A DNA stretch of 64,000 nucleotides from Polystyrenella longa (GTDB taxonomy: Bacteria; Planctomycetota; Planctomycetia; Planctomycetales; Planctomycetaceae). Both the position numbers and the translations under genes were made by a program. The stretch's first letter is position 1; every line of letters starts with the position of its first letter. The notes beneath the pieces were generated by a model, which saw nothing but the letters and a program-made list of their open reading frames with translations, had not been told where the DNA came from and made no database searches. The DNA lies in the NCBI RefSeq assembly GCF_007750395.1, contig NZ_CP036281.1:3433001-3497000 (forward strand). Reading direction: 5' to 3'. Shown here in pieces: positions 38,886 to 49,409 of this stretch.

Positions 38886-39022
38886 TGTTCTCTGAAACTG
38901 ATCTACTCTAAAATTGAGTCGCAGCAGTGCAGCATTAATGTGCTGTATTGAAAAGTTGGCATAGAAGATAACATCATTAATCATCGAGAGCTTTCAACAT
39001 CTGTCCTGAAAGAGATTCCACC

Positions 39023-39853
39023 ATGCACCGATCATCGCTACTTCCCGTTCTGTTTTTTCTGCTCCTTTGTTTGTTTGCGAATACCTCCCAACAAGCGATA
39101 GCAGAAGAAGGTTACGAACTGGTCGAAAACGTTCCTTACCGGCAAGACGATGAACTGACCGAATATATGCAGGAACGTTGCCGGTTGGACATCTATCACC
39201 CGATAGAGAAAACCGGTTTTGCGACGGTCGTCTGGTTTCATGGTGGAGGATTACGTGCGGGAAATAAGTATCTTCCCGACCAACTAAGGGAAAAAGGCAT
39301 TGCAGTCGTGCCCGTCAATTACCGGTTGCACCCCAAAGTAAAATCACCCGCCTATATCGACGATGCTGCCGCAGCTGTTGCCTGGGTATTCAAGAATATC
39401 GAATCGTACGGAGGTGACCCGAAGAAGATTTTTGTCAGCGGTCATTCGGCTGGTGGTTACCAGACAAGCATGATCGGTCTCGATAAAAAGTGGCTACAGA
39501 AGTACGACCTCGATGCCAATGAGATTGCCGGTTTAATTCCTTTCAGCGGCCATAGCATCACCCATTTCACGGTTCGTAAGGAAATGGGCATCGATAAAAA
39601 TACGCCGCTCATTGACGACATGGCCCCGCTTTCTCATCTGAGGAAGGACGCTCCACCCATCCTCATTATCACCGGGGATCGTGAGTTGGAACTATTGGGC
39701 CGTTACGAAGAAAATGCCTATATGTGGCGAATGCTGAAAATCGTGGGACACCCTGATGTGAAACTGGAAGAGCTGGAAGGTTTCACCCATGGCGGAATGA
39801 ATCAACCTGCGCAGTTACTGCTATTAGACTTCATGAAGAAACATAGCAAGTAA
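39023..39853 (+). CDS. Secreted alpha/beta hydrolase (esterase/lipase type)
   Basis: 276-residue exported hydrolase. Signal peptide hydrophobic residues 5-19, cleavage probably after QAIA. The fold shows oxyanion loop WFHGGGL, nucleophile Ser142 in SGHSAGGY, acid in TGDRELE and His in FTHGGM, matching the BD-FAE/acetyl-esterase branch. Members de-acylate carbohydrates such as acetylated or feruloylated polysaccharides or small esters; substrate here is unknown. It converges with lplA, with 33 bases between the stops and no obvious terminator. Confidence 0.87.
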   Translation: MHRSSLLPVLFFLLLCLFANTSQQAIAEEGYELVENVPYRQDDELTEYMQERCRLDIYHPIEKTGFATVVWFHGGGLRAGNKYLPDQLREKGIAVVPVNYRLHPKVKSPAYIDDAAAAVAWVFKNIESYGGDPKKIFVSGHSAGGYQTSMIGLDKKWLQKYDLDANEIAGLIPFSGHSITHFTVRKEMGIDKNTPLIDDMAPLSHLRKDAPPILIITGDRELELLGRYEENAYMWRMLKIVGHPDVKLEELEGFTHGGMNQPAQLLLLDFMKKHSK

Positions 39854-39886
39854 GATCAGTGTTGCGACGAACTTTAGCAGACGTCC

Positions 39887-40618
39887 CTAGCGGGACTCGG
39901 TCCATTCCGTGTCTTCGTACTTCTGCTGGGCCAGTTCGCGAATCTCATCCTTGGGTAAGTCGTATTCGGCAGCAGAGGCACCCCACTCTTCTGTTAAAGC
40001 AGATCGGATTGCCTCACGCTCCAGAGGGAGATTCGTCATGAATTCAAGATGGGTGCGACCAGACCGATATTCGGGTTCTCGTTCCGGTTTGGTCAACAAA
40101 CGAGCCGCTTGTTCCAGTGGAAAACCATACAAAATAGTGCCGTGATGGAGGCAGTTATTCTTGATCCAGCGCTGCGAGTTTCCGGAGAATTTTAAACCAC
40201 CCACGGTCAAATCGCTGATACCAGCCAGTTCGATTCGGTCTTCTTCTAGTAAGCGGAGTTGCAAACTTTGCCCGATGCGATTGAGGATGAACTCAATCGA
40301 TTCTTTGATTCCAGGATGTTCAGTGAACGGGATTAGCAGGGAAAACACGAGACACCCAGGGCCTAGTAAAACAGTTCCCCCTCCGGACATGCGCCGGATC
40401 ACGGGAACCTGTTCCTTGCGGCAGGCGTCGTAATCGACGTTCAGTCCCAGTTTATTGCCACGCCCGACAATCACTGCAGGAAACGGAAGCTCCCATAGTC
40501 GCAACGTAGGGGGGATATCACCTGTGGCGAGCATCTTCAGCAGTATCTCGTCCAGTGCCAGGTTTTCCTGCGGAGAAGGCAATGTCGATTCGAGCAGGTG
40601 GAATATCATTTTATCCAT
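39887..40618 (-). CDS. lplA: Lipoate-protein ligase A family protein
   Basis: 243-residue member of the BPL/LplA/LipB fold. ENLALDEILL, VIVGRGNKLGLNVDYDAC, VIRRMSGGGTVLLGPGC and the catalytic lysine region GGLKFSGNSQRWIKNN with HHGTIL are typical of LplA. It attaches lipoate, or octanoate, to lipoyl domains. It lacks the C-terminal accessory domain of E. coli LplA (338 residues), so it resembles short LplA or octanoyl transferases (LipM/LipL) that use carrier-bound octanoate; the choice cannot be made by eye. It is the last gene of the run sucA-sucB-lpd-lplA, 91 bases after lpd, and the E2 of that run is its obvious substrate. Confidence 0.85.
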   Translation of the reverse strand: MDKMIFHLLESTLPSPQENLALDEILLKMLATGDIPPTLRLWELPFPAVIVGRGNKLGLNVDYDACRKEQVPVIRRMSGGGTVLLGPGCLVFSLLIPFTEHPGIKESIEFILNRIGQSLQLRLLEEDRIELAGISDLTVGGLKFSGNSQRWIKNNCLHHGTILYGFPLEQAARLLTKPEREPEYRSGRTHLEFMTNLPLEREAIRSALTEEWGASAAEYDLPKDEIRELAQQKYEDTEWTESR

Positions 40619-40709
40619 GCACGAACAGTCCTTGCCTGAAGAAACAGTTTATCACTTCGGATCTTATCCAAGATCTAAAAGGAATTCGCTCTCAATATTA
40701 ACGCCATTC

Positions 40710-42095
40710 CTAGAAGTGGATTGCGCGGCCATCAACAGCCATTGCTGCTTCTTTCACAGCCTCAGCCAAGGTCGGATGGGCGTGGCAGCAGCGGGCCAGG
40801 TCTTCGGCGCTTGCACCAAATTCCATGGCGACAGCTGCTTCCGCAATTAAGTCACCCGCATGGGGTCCGAGAATGTGAACCCCCAAAAGTCGGTCAGTCG
40901 TATTATCGGCCAGGATTTTGACGCGGCCTTCAGTATGCCCAATTGCCCGAGCCCGCCCGTTCGCCAGGAATGGGAAAGACCCTTTCCGATAAGCGACGCC
41001 GTCTTGCAGCAGCTGATCTTCAGTTTTACCCACGGCGGCGATTTCGGGACTGGTGTAAGCAATCGAGGGGATCGCGTTGTAGTTAACGTGCCCATAGCCA
41101 GTAACGATTTTTTCGACGCAGGCGATTCCTTCTTCTTCGGCTTTGTGAGCTAGCATCGCTCCGCCAATGACATCGCCTACGGCAAACACATTCGGAACAG
41201 AAGTGGCATAGCTACCATCGACAGGAATGAATCCTCGCTGAGCCAGCTCAACTCCGATCGTATCCAATCCGAGATTTTCTGTGTTTGGTTTTCGGCCTAC
41301 AGCCATCAGCACGCGATCACAATTAATCGGGTCCTGGCCGTCGACCTCGACGACGCATCCCTTTTTATTGGCCGACGCTGCGGTCACTTTAGCGCCCAAT
41401 TGGAACGTGAGGCCCTGCTTCTCGAAAACCTTCTGAGCTTCAGCTGCGATTTCGGCATCTGTTCCCGGACAAATCCGATCCAGGTATTCAAGAACAGTCA
41501 CTTTCGAGCCAAGACGATTCCAAACAGTGCCCAATTCGACGCCGATGTATCCTGCACCAATCACGACGAGATGTTGAGGAACATCCGTGTATTCGAGGGC
41601 TTCAGTGCTGCTGGCAATCTTGTCACCATTGAACTCAATTCCGGGCAGCGATGAGGGGACTGAACCCGTCGCGATGAGAATATTTTTCCCTTCGACTTGC
41701 ACTGTCTCTTTGTCGTTAGTCACTTCAAGCGAATTAGGGCCGGTGAACTTGGCATGACCCATGTATCGTTTAATTTTATTCTTGCGAAACAGCCCGTCAA
41801 TTCCACCGACCAGCATCTGTACGACGTTTTTGCGGTGGGCTTGCATCTTTTCGAGATCTAGTTCGAGCTTGCCAGTTTTGATTCCAAATCCGGCGAACTC
41901 TGTTTCCGCGGCGCGGTATTTTTCGCTCGTTTCGAGCAGTGCTTTACTCGGAATACAGCCTACGCGCAGGCACGTTCCGCCCAGAGCTTTTTCTTTTTCG
42001 ATACAGGCAACATTCAAACCCAATTGAGCGGCTCGAATGGCTGCAACGTATCCCCCGGGACCAGCTCCAATGACGACCAGATCGTGTTGACTCAT
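40710..42095 (-). CDS. lpdA: Dihydrolipoyl dehydrogenase (E3)
   Basis: Flavoprotein of 461 residues that reoxidises dihydrolipoamide of 2-oxo acid dehydrogenases, passing electrons to NAD+. FAD loop VIGAGPGGYVAA at the N-terminus, redox-active disulfide Cys42/Cys47 in GGTCLRVGCIP, NAD loop VIGAGYIGVELG, second FAD motif FAVGDVIGG and the catalytic His440/Glu445 in HAHPTLAEA are all present. Length is normal. It sits 140 bases downstream of sucB on the same strand, so it most likely serves the 2-oxoglutarate complex, and may be shared with other complexes elsewhere. Confidence 0.97.
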   Translation of the reverse strand: MSQHDLVVIGAGPGGYVAAIRAAQLGLNVACIEKEKALGGTCLRVGCIPSKALLETSEKYRAAETEFAGFGIKTGKLELDLEKMQAHRKNVVQMLVGGIDGLFRKNKIKRYMGHAKFTGPNSLEVTNDKETVQVEGKNILIATGSVPSSLPGIEFNGDKIASSTEALEYTDVPQHLVVIGAGYIGVELGTVWNRLGSKVTVLEYLDRICPGTDAEIAAEAQKVFEKQGLTFQLGAKVTAASANKKGCVVEVDGQDPINCDRVLMAVGRKPNTENLGLDTIGVELAQRGFIPVDGSYATSVPNVFAVGDVIGGAMLAHKAEEEGIACVEKIVTGYGHVNYNAIPSIAYTSPEIAAVGKTEDQLLQDGVAYRKGSFPFLANGRARAIGHTEGRVKILADNTTDRLLGVHILGPHAGDLIAEAAVAMEFGASAEDLARCCHAHPTLAEAVKEAAMAVDGRAIHF

Positions 42096-42235
42096 GACTT
42101 AGTTTACTTCACTATTTTATTCTGACAGTAAAAAGGAAGAGAAGCCGTCCTCACGGAGCACGGCGTTCTCTGGTGGAGCCCTCTTGTTCTCACTGGAAGG
42201 TCAGAAGGGTCCTGTTTTTATCTGATTCGTATTTA

Positions 42236-43456
42236 TCAGACTTCCATCAGCATGCGAGCCGGGTCTTCAACGACTTCTTTGATGCGTCGGAGGAAGCTCA
42301 CCGCTTCTTTACCATCGACCACGCGATGGTCGTAAGTCAGGGCGACATACATCATCGGGCGAATGACGACTTCTCCGTTCACAGCAACGGGACGGTCGAC
42401 AATGCCGTGCATTCCAAGCACACCGGACTGAGGCGGGTTGACGATCGGAGTCGACAATAGAGAACCATAAACGCCACCGTTGGTGATGGTGAAGGTTCCC
42501 CCCTGAAGTTCATCCAAACCAATTTTGTTCGCCTGAGCTCGTTTGGCGAATTCAGCGATTGTCAGTTCGATCTCAGCAAAGCTGAGCCGCTCGGCATTGC
42601 GAATAATAGGGACGACTAACCCTTTACCACCACCGATAGCGACGCCGATGTCGTAGTAGTTGCGGTAGACCAGGTTTTTATCGCGAAGTTCCGCGTTGAT
42701 TTGCGGGAAGGCATTCAATGCGTCAATCGTTGCTTTAACAAAGAAGGACATGAATCCGAGCTTGATACCGTACTTCTTAACGAATGTATCCTGATACTGT
42801 TTACGAAATGCCATCACATTGGCCATATCAATTTCGTTGAACGTCGTCAGCAAGGCAGCATTATGTTGAGCCGAGACAAGCCGTTCGGCAATTCGCTGCC
42901 GAATGGGGCTCATGGGGACGATATCTTCATGTCGTCCGGCCTGACCATTAGTCGAGGAATCTGCAACCGCCGGACGATGACTGAGGACGTCTTCTTTTAA
43001 CAGACGACCACCCGGACCTGTCGCTTTGACATCGCCTGCAGACAGGCCTTTTTCAGCCAGTAGTCGTTCTGCTGCGGGCATCACGCGAGTGCCACCATTT
43101 CCATTGCCACTACCCGAGTCTGAAGCCGAAGCGGCAGCGGGCTCTGATTTGGATGAGGTTTGCGCACTCTTGGAGCCTCCGGAATCGCTGGAACCTTCAT
43201 CAGACCCAGCCGGTTTCTCGGCAGGTTCCATGTAGCCGATGACTTCCCCAACGGAAGCTTGCTCGCCTACTTTTTTGAGGATCTCAGTAATGATACCGTT
43301 AATCGGAGCAGGTACGTCAAAGGTCGCTTTATCTGTTTCCAGTTCAACGACATTGGCGTCGGCGTCCACATACGATCCTTTTTCCGCGTGCCAGGCACCG
43401 ATGTGGACTTCCGTGATGGACTCCCCGACGGCGGGGACTTTCAGTTCGACAGCCAT
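42236..43456 (-). CDS. sucB: 2-Oxoglutarate dehydrogenase E2, dihydrolipoyllysine succinyltransferase
   Basis: 406 residues. Lipoyl domain (1-80) with the lipoyl lysine Lys43 in ELETDKATF, a linker rich in Ser, Gly and Ala (about 85-125), a peripheral-subunit-binding domain ([19 protein letters not shown]), then the catalytic core with [13 protein letters not shown] and the active-site His377/Asp381 in [10 protein letters not shown]. Motifs [15 protein letters not shown] and [19 protein letters not shown] identify it as succinyl- rather than acetyltransferase. The ATG at 43456 with GAGAGG eleven bases before it is chosen over a GTG three codons earlier. 171 bases follow sucA. Confidence 0.96.
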   Translation of the reverse strand: MAVELKVPAVGESITEVHIGAWHAEKGSYVDADANVVELETDKATFDVPAPINGIITEILKKVGEQASVGEVIGYMEPAEKPAGSDEGSSDSGGSKSAQTSSKSEPAAASASDSGSGNGNGGTRVMPAAERLLAEKGLSAGDVKATGPGGRLLKEDVLSHRPAVADSSTNGQAGRHEDIVPMSPIRQRIAERLVSAQHNAALLTTFNEIDMANVMAFRKQYQDTFVKKYGIKLGFMSFFVKATIDALNAFPQINAELRDKNLVYRNYYDIGVAIGGGKGLVVPIIRNAERLSFAEIELTIAEFAKRAQANKIGLDELQGGTFTITNGGVYGSLLSTPIVNPPQSGVLGMHGIVDRPVAVNGEVVIRPMMYVALTYDHRVVDGKEAVSFLRRIKEVVEDPARMLMEV

Positions 43457-43627
43457 AAGTTGCACTGCCTCTCCATAGATTTGGGATTAATTTTTACTGG
43501 TGTAGGAACACTGTTCTGAGTGGCTTTCAGGCGACTTGACGCGGGACCTGACCGTTGTATTTCGTCAGATTGCAGTATCGTGTGAAAGCTCGTTTTGTTT
43601 CAAGGTTGTAGAACGATGTTTCGAAGG

Positions 43628-46510
43628 TTAGTCGGGAGCTGGCCAGAATTTACAGAAGTCCTGGAATGCCGCTTCTAGTAGTGATGCCTGCTCCATGTCG
43701 TGAGACTTCTTCGAACCTGTTGCCGGACTGGCTGAAGCAGGACGCTGCAAACCGGCGAATGGAAGTCGTTCAAACAACTTTTCGCCGAAATGAATTCGCA
43801 TGAACCGCCACGCGCCCATGTTCTCAGGTTCTTCCTGAACCCAGTACACAGGTGTGTTGTCCGGATACTCTTTTAACGCCTGTTTCAATTCACGTTGCGG
43901 TAATGGATACAGTTGTTCAACGCGAATAATATGCACGTCGTTGTGTTCATTCTCGCGACGCTGCTGGAGCAGGTCGTAATAGATTTTTCCGCTGCATAAC
44001 AAGATTCGGCGGACCTTATTGGGAGGTTCGATCCCTTCGACGCGGTCTGGAATGACTTTCTGGAACCCATCGTTCGCTAACTCTTCCAGAGTCGAGACTG
44101 CTTCTTTATGTCGCAGCAGACTTTTCGGTGTCATAACGATCAACGGTTTCCGCCATTTGCTTAACATCTGACGACGAAGCATATGGAAGAACTGCGAGGG
44201 AGTAGTGGGAACCACAATCTGCATATTATCTTCGGCCGCCAGCATCAGGTATCGTTCCAGGCGAGCCGAAGAGTGTTCTGGTCCCTGCCCTTCGAATCCG
44301 TGAGGCAACAGGACCACCAAGCCACTTAAGCGTCGCCATTTTTCTTCGGCACTGCAAATAAACTGGTCGAAGATGACCTGAGCTGCGTTACTGAAGTCGC
44401 CGAACTGGGCTTCCCAGATTGTTAAACCACTCGGACAGTCCAAGCTGTATCCGTAATCAAATCCGAGGACGCCCGCTTCGGACAGGGCGCTGTTGTAGAT
44501 ATTCACATTGCCGGGAAACTTCGCCACGTTTCTCAGTGGCATGTATCGGTTTCCCGTGTTGTAGTCGTGCAGAACCGCATGCCTGTGGCTGAATGTCCCT
44601 CGTTCGACATCCTGACCGCTCAGTCGAATTCGGTATCCTTCGCGGGCTAACGACCCAAAGGCAATTGCTTCGCCGGCACCCCAGTCGAGTTCCGTTTCGC
44701 CCGCTGCCATTTTGGCCCGTTGTTCCAGCAGGCGGATAATTTTGGGATGTGGCGTGAAGTCATCAGGGTAGGTCGTTTGACGTTGCAGAATATCGGACAA
44801 TTCCTGAACAGGTAGCCCTGTTTCGGCATCGTCCTGATGGGGTTGAAGTCCACCGTAGTAGCCGCCCCAGATACCACCTCCGGTATCGTGTTTGTGAACG
44901 TAATCGTCACTACGTGCGATGCTCAATTCGACTTCCAACTGCTCGCGGCGTTGTTCCACAATATAAGTAGCTTCGTTTCGGGTGATCTCACGAAGTTGCA
45001 AGAGCTTCTCAAGATAACCTTCAAAGACGTTTGGCCGCTCATTAATGCGACGATACAGCACCGGCTGCGTGAAGGAAGGCTCGTCTCCTTCGTTGTGCCC
45101 CCGTCGACGGTAGCAATACATATCGATTACGACGTCACGTTTGAATTTCTTACGGAAATCCATTGCCAGTGATACGACCTGGGCGACGGCCTCCGGGTCT
45201 TCACCGTTGACGTGGAAGATCGGAATCTGCAGCATTTTGGCGACGTCGGTCGCATAGGTCGTTGAACGACTGTCTTCGGGAGAAGTGGTGAACCCGATTT
45301 GATTGTTGACGACGACGTGGATCGTTCCACCAGTTCGATAACCGCTTAATTCACTCAGGTTCAGGGTTTCCTGAACAATCCCTTCGCCAGCGAACGCGGC
45401 GTCGCCGTGAATGAGAATGCACATCGTGGAGGACTTCGCACCAGGACCGAACTGGTCTTGCTTGGCTTTCACGCGACCTAGAGCGACCGGGTTCACGAAC
45501 TCCAGGTGTGAAGGGTTGAAACAAAGTGTCAGGTGCACCTTGTTTCCTTTGGTGGAGACCCAGTCATGGCTGTAACCGAGGTGATACTTCACATCGCCGC
45601 GTCCCATGTTCAGTTGGGGGTCGCGATCTTCAAACTCCCGGAAGATGTCACGGGGGCTTTTACTCATGATATTGTGAAGCACATTCAAGCGACCACGATG
45701 CGCCATTCCGAGGACAATCTCGTGGACGCCGTCATCGCTAGACCGCTCAATGGCCATATCGAGCAGCGGAACAAGCGTTTCCGCTCCTTCGAGCGAGAAA
45801 CTTTTGGCTCCAATGAATTTTTTCTGAATGAATTCTTCAAAGACGATCGCGTCACTCAGTTTTGTGAGGATGCGGATCTGTTCTTCTTTATCGAGACGGA
45901 GGTGATTCGCCGTCCGTTCCATCTTGTCCTGCAACCATTCCCGCACACTCAAACTGTCGATGTGCATGAACTGTACACCGATGGAACGGCAGTAGGTATT
46001 CCGCAGCCATTGAACCATCTCGCTCAGCGTACGGACTTCAGGGCCACCGAACCAGGAGGTGGAGAAGCGGCTTTTATAATCTTCTTCTGTAAATCCGTAG
46101 AAAGCAGGATCGAGTTCGGCTGGCTCGGGACGCTTCCGTCCCAATGGGTCGAGCGAAGCCATAATATGGCCTCGAACTCGGAAGTTACGAATCAACTGGT
46201 CGAGGCGTTCCTGTCGACCGGCAACTTCCATCTTCTTGGAACGACTGGGGCGTACTCCGGAACTTTCCGCACCGGTAGGATTAAAAATGCTCCGCGGATT
46301 GAAGCGTGGTCCTATCTGGAAGTTTTCCTGCGGTTGAAGAACCGAGAAATAGTTTTGCCAGTCTTCCGGAACCGAACCTGGATTCGCCAGATATTGTTCG
46401 TACAGTTGTTCTACGAACAGCAGGCTCTGAACGTCGAGATCAGGAGCGTGACCGTTCGTCGGGGGAGCCGGAACAGTCTGTTTGCTTTCCGTAGGTGTCG
46501 AACTAGCCAT
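43628..46510 (-). CDS. sucA: 2-Oxoglutarate dehydrogenase E1, thiamine-dependent
   Basis: 960-residue TCA-cycle enzyme that decarboxylates 2-oxoglutarate and loads succinyl on the E2 lipoyl group. N-terminal E2-binding segment with [22 protein letters not shown] (broken by normal spacing), then [24 protein letters not shown], the thiamine-diphosphate motif beginning [11 protein letters not shown], the distal [18 protein letters not shown]-like region and [11 protein letters not shown]. Length is that of bacterial OGDH E1. First gene of the run sucA-sucB-lpd-lplA; a 530-base non-coding stretch upstream should carry its promoter. No sucCD lies nearby. Confidence 0.97.
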   Translation of the reverse strand: MASSTPTESKQTVPAPPTNGHAPDLDVQSLLFVEQLYEQYLANPGSVPEDWQNYFSVLQPQENFQIGPRFNPRSIFNPTGAESSGVRPSRSKKMEVAGRQERLDQLIRNFRVRGHIMASLDPLGRKRPEPAELDPAFYGFTEEDYKSRFSTSWFGGPEVRTLSEMVQWLRNTYCRSIGVQFMHIDSLSVREWLQDKMERTANHLRLDKEEQIRILTKLSDAIVFEEFIQKKFIGAKSFSLEGAETLVPLLDMAIERSSDDGVHEIVLGMAHRGRLNVLHNIMSKSPRDIFREFEDRDPQLNMGRGDVKYHLGYSHDWVSTKGNKVHLTLCFNPSHLEFVNPVALGRVKAKQDQFGPGAKSSTMCILIHGDAAFAGEGIVQETLNLSELSGYRTGGTIHVVVNNQIGFTTSPEDSRSTTYATDVAKMLQIPIFHVNGEDPEAVAQVVSLAMDFRKKFKRDVVIDMYCYRRRGHNEGDEPSFTQPVLYRRINERPNVFEGYLEKLLQLREITRNEATYIVEQRREQLEVELSIARSDDYVHKHDTGGGIWGGYYGGLQPHQDDAETGLPVQELSDILQRQTTYPDDFTPHPKIIRLLEQRAKMAAGETELDWGAGEAIAFGSLAREGYRIRLSGQDVERGTFSHRHAVLHDYNTGNRYMPLRNVAKFPGNVNIYNSALSEAGVLGFDYGYSLDCPSGLTIWEAQFGDFSNAAQVIFDQFICSAEEKWRRLSGLVVLLPHGFEGQGPEHSSARLERYLMLAAEDNMQIVVPTTPSQFFHMLRRQMLSKWRKPLIVMTPKSLLRHKEAVSTLEELANDGFQKVIPDRVEGIEPPNKVRRILLCSGKIYYDLLQQRRENEHNDVHIIRVEQLYPLPQRELKQALKEYPDNTPVYWVQEEPENMGAWRFMRIHFGEKLFERLPFAGLQRPASASPATGSKKSHDMEQASLLEAAFQDFCKFWPAPD

Positions 46511-47043
46511 GACAGGTGCTTTAACTCTTTGATTTAGGCATCAACGAGGAAATGAGCCGGAGTTTAAGGATTGATCGCTTAGAGATCTCACAATGAATAA
46601 ATAATGTGATCCCACAATGCAGGAATAATCTCATTGCATATTCTGGCGAGATCTAAAACATGCTTTGAACATGAGCCATCCTTGGTCCTCTATCCATTTC
46701 TTTCGGCGATGGAATAGACGGATACGTCCCTATTCTTCGATTTCCTCAGGTGCTGGTAGGAAAAGTTGATTTGTCTACTTGTATTCTATTCAACCGTCAC
46801 GGAAGAGACCAATTTTGAGGGTGAGAGAAATGATGTCGAGTAGGTCATTGGCGAAAAGTGTGATTAGAGGGTGCTTGTTAATGTCGTCGACAGAAACGGG
46901 AATCATTTCTGTCAGGATGTTTGAACATTATAAAGACTTCAGCTGATTTAGGTTAATTTCCGTTTGTATTTCAAATTGGTCTTACAAATTGATCTTAAAG
47001 GTAACAGGTTGATCCGAACGGTTTAAGGTTCCCCGGGGCCAAT
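46511..47043. other. Intergenic stretch upstream of sucA
   Basis: About 530 bases with no supported gene. TCACA and TGTGA lie 12 bases apart at 46588-46609, about 80-100 bases before the sucA start, a possible regulator site but weak. Nothing else was recognised. Confidence 0.35.
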
Positions 47044-48084
47044 TCATGACGACAGGGATTTCCGAATGGAAATTCCGACTTCCGGATCAACCATTGCTGC
47101 TGTTGCCAGTTGAATAAAACTGGCTCCGGCATCTATGTATTGCTTAACATGCTGAGCAGTTCCGACACCACCCACGCCAATCACATCCATCTTTAAACCA
47201 AGGCGTTTGACTGCGTCAGAAAATAACTGTGTTTGATGTAATGAGGCGTTTCTGCAGGCGGACCCACAAATACCTCGCTTCTGTCCTTCGAACAATTCTT
47301 CGCCATTCTCCAGATTGAGGACTCGCACGGCGACACTGTTTGTCATCGCGCAGGCATTCACGGCGGGCGAAATAGACTTCACCAGGGCTTCGATCTCAGC
47401 TGGTTCCGTAGTGTGACCGACTTTGATTATTAGAGGTGTATCCCCGATCTGGTCGCGAATGGTGGCGGCAACCAGACCGGCAGCAGCGGGTTGTTGAAAG
47501 AGTTGACCATCGCACGTGGAAACGTTCGGACAAGAAAGGTTCGCTTCGATGGTATCGGCGCCACTTTCGACCGCCCATTTCGCACATTGAGCATAATCTG
47601 CGGCGAGGTCTTCCAGGCTGAAACCGGGCTGGTCAGTTCCCACAACCGAAACATTCAGGAGTTTACCAGTGGGAAGTTGATCGCGTGTTTCTTCGACATC
47701 TTTTCGCCAGACGTCGGGGGCCTTGGAAGGCATCCCAAAGGAAACGGCCCAACTTCCGTTCATTTGATTCGCTGTGGGAACGTTCGTTTCCGTTCCATTC
47801 ACAGGACCTGTCTGCACCGGTTGCAAATTGGGAAGCGGATAGCAATTTCGCGTTCGGCTGCGGACAGTTTTGTATGTCAGGAGATCAAAACCAAGCGACG
47901 CGTAATATCGTACCCATCGACCGTTCAGCAGCGGTCCGGCAGCGATCCCCAGCGGTGAGTCGGCCCGTTTACCGCAAAAGCTCCATTCACCGGCAACCTT
48001 CGGAATCTCAAGATTCGTGACTTCATCCGGTGAATTCGCGTAATTCCAGTCGTAGGATTTATCTATCTGGTAACGGGGAAACAT
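47044..48084 (-). CDS. Dihydroorotate dehydrogenase-like FMN oxidoreductase
   Basis: 346-residue TIM-barrel flavoprotein of the DHOD/dihydropyrimidine dehydrogenase group. Recognisable are PLGIAAGPLLNG at the first strand, the substrate-binding EANLSCPNVS, LIIKVGH, and the phosphate-binding end IGVGGVGTAQHVKQYIDAGASFIQLAT. It could be the pyrimidine-synthesis PyrD, but the N-terminus and long central insertion (about residues 80-120) are unlike class 2 PyrD, so another dihydropyrimidine or related oxidoreductase is possible. The ATG at 48084 is preceded by an in-frame GTG with no ribosome site. It lies downstream of the rbs genes but is separated from them by a terminator. Confidence 0.75.
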   Translation of the reverse strand: MFPRYQIDKSYDWNYANSPDEVTNLEIPKVAGEWSFCGKRADSPLGIAAGPLLNGRWVRYYASLGFDLLTYKTVRSRTRNCYPLPNLQPVQTGPVNGTETNVPTANQMNGSWAVSFGMPSKAPDVWRKDVEETRDQLPTGKLLNVSVVGTDQPGFSLEDLAADYAQCAKWAVESGADTIEANLSCPNVSTCDGQLFQQPAAAGLVAATIRDQIGDTPLIIKVGHTTEPAEIEALVKSISPAVNACAMTNSVAVRVLNLENGEELFEGQKRGICGSACRNASLHQTQLFSDAVKRLGLKMDVIGVGGVGTAQHVKQYIDAGASFIQLATAAMVDPEVGISIRKSLSS

Positions 48085-48298
48085 CACAATTCAGGGGTGA
48101 GAGGTCGTACGAGCGAAAACACTTGTTCGACTTGGATGAGATTGAGGCGCGCTGAATAGAATCTGCTATCCAGCTTGTGAAAACTCCATCTATGAGAACC
48201 GCCAACCGTTGGGCACTTGTTCGCGATAAATCGTTCTCGTTCAATGAATTCTAGCCCCGCCATTCCATTTTTTTAAGTTAGGACTGATCGGATTCCAG

Positions 48299-48322
48299 AA
48301 AAACTCCAGAATGCTCTGGAGG
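48299..48322 (-). terminator. Rho-independent terminator after rbsC
   Basis: 7-bp stem CTCCAGA/TCTGGAG around an ATGC loop, followed on the minus strand by five T's, 17 bases after the rbsC stop. Confidence 0.8.
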
Positions 48323-48338
48323 TTGGTTACTCCGTCAA

Positions 48339-49343
48339 TTAACGAGCAGCTGGCTTTCTTTTTAAAAACGAGTCGCGGAATTCCACCCAGGTCACTTTCT
48401 GACGATAGGCGTCCAGGATGACGGCCAGCACAATTACCACACCAGTGACGATCCGTTGAAAATGAAACGACGTTCGCATCTGTACTAAACCGGAAGCCAG
48501 AATCGCAATGATCAATACACCCAGAAAGCTTTTGACGACGGATCCTCGCCCCCCAGTGAGGCTGGTTCCTCCAACCACTGCAGCAGCGATGGCTGTTAAT
48601 TCATGTCCGACGCCTACCGCGGGATCTGCTGAGCCCATTCGCCAGACCTGAAAGAGACCCGCGAATCCGGCCATCAAACCGGCAATCACGAACACAGTGA
48701 TCTTCAATGGTCGAGCATTAATACCGGAAAGCCGCACCGCTTCCTCGTTGTTCCCGATGGCGAACAGGTATCGACCGAAGACGGTTTTCGAAAGGATGAC
48801 CTGGGCAATCACAACGAAAAGTATCGCAATTAAGAATGCGGGCGTAATCCCCAAACCCGGAATCGGCATTCCCAGTTTCTCCACAGCTCCACCTATATAT
48901 TGTGTCTGTGAATTCGCAATCATCAGTTCGGCCCCCCGGGCAATTTCCAACATGCCCAAGGTGACGATGAAGGAAGGAATCCGCCAGCGTTCCGAAACAA
49001 ACCCATTCAGGAATCCACAACATCCCCCTACGAAGACTCCGAGCGTCATTGCCAGCGAGATTGGCCAGTTCCACTGAACCGCCGCCACCCCTGTAACGAC
49101 TCCACTCAAAGCGAAAACGGACCCAACAGACAGATCAATCCCGCCGATGATTAGCACGAACGTCATTCCAATCGCAAGCAGAGTGAATTCAGGAATCTGA
49201 TTGGCCGTTTTGAACAGGTTGGGAAGCGTCCAGAAGTTTTCTGTTTGCGTACCAAAGAACAACATCATCAGGGCAATGACACCGAGCAGTCCGAAATAGT
49301 CTATCAACCCGCTCCAGCGTGAAGACTCGGAAGAGGATTTCAT
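48339..49343 (-). CDS. rbsC: Sugar ABC transporter permease, RbsC type
   Basis: 334-residue membrane protein with eight to ten hydrophobic helices. The family motif GGIDLSVGSVFALSG follows the second helix, and SGINARPLKITVFVIAGLMAGFAGL and AAVVGGTSLTGGRGS (the EAA-like cytoplasmic loop) identify the RbsC/XylH branch of type-II ABC sugar importers. It forms the transmembrane pore for ribose or another sugar. It follows the binding protein by 66 bases. No ATP-binding subunit (RbsA) is adjacent on either side, so the ATPase must be encoded elsewhere or shared. Confidence 0.93.
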   Translation of the reverse strand: MKSSSESSRWSGLIDYFGLLGVIALMMLFFGTQTENFWTLPNLFKTANQIPEFTLLAIGMTFVLIIGGIDLSVGSVFALSGVVTGVAAVQWNWPISLAMTLGVFVGGCCGFLNGFVSERWRIPSFIVTLGMLEIARGAELMIANSQTQYIGGAVEKLGMPIPGLGITPAFLIAILFVVIAQVILSKTVFGRYLFAIGNNEEAVRLSGINARPLKITVFVIAGLMAGFAGLFQVWRMGSADPAVGVGHELTAIAAAVVGGTSLTGGRGSVVKSFLGVLIIAILASGLVQMRTSFHFQRIVTGVVIVLAVILDAYRQKVTWVEFRDSFLKRKPAAR

Positions 49344-49409
49344 ATTCAGACGGGCCTTAAACAGATCGAAGAGCGAATAAAACTTGACTTCGCCAGAGGA
49401 ACAGAGAAC

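Noticed and set aside
45533-46537. 334-codon plus-strand frame opposite sucA
   Set aside because: sucA on the minus strand matches a full-length enzyme; the opposing frame has no family motif or ribosome site.
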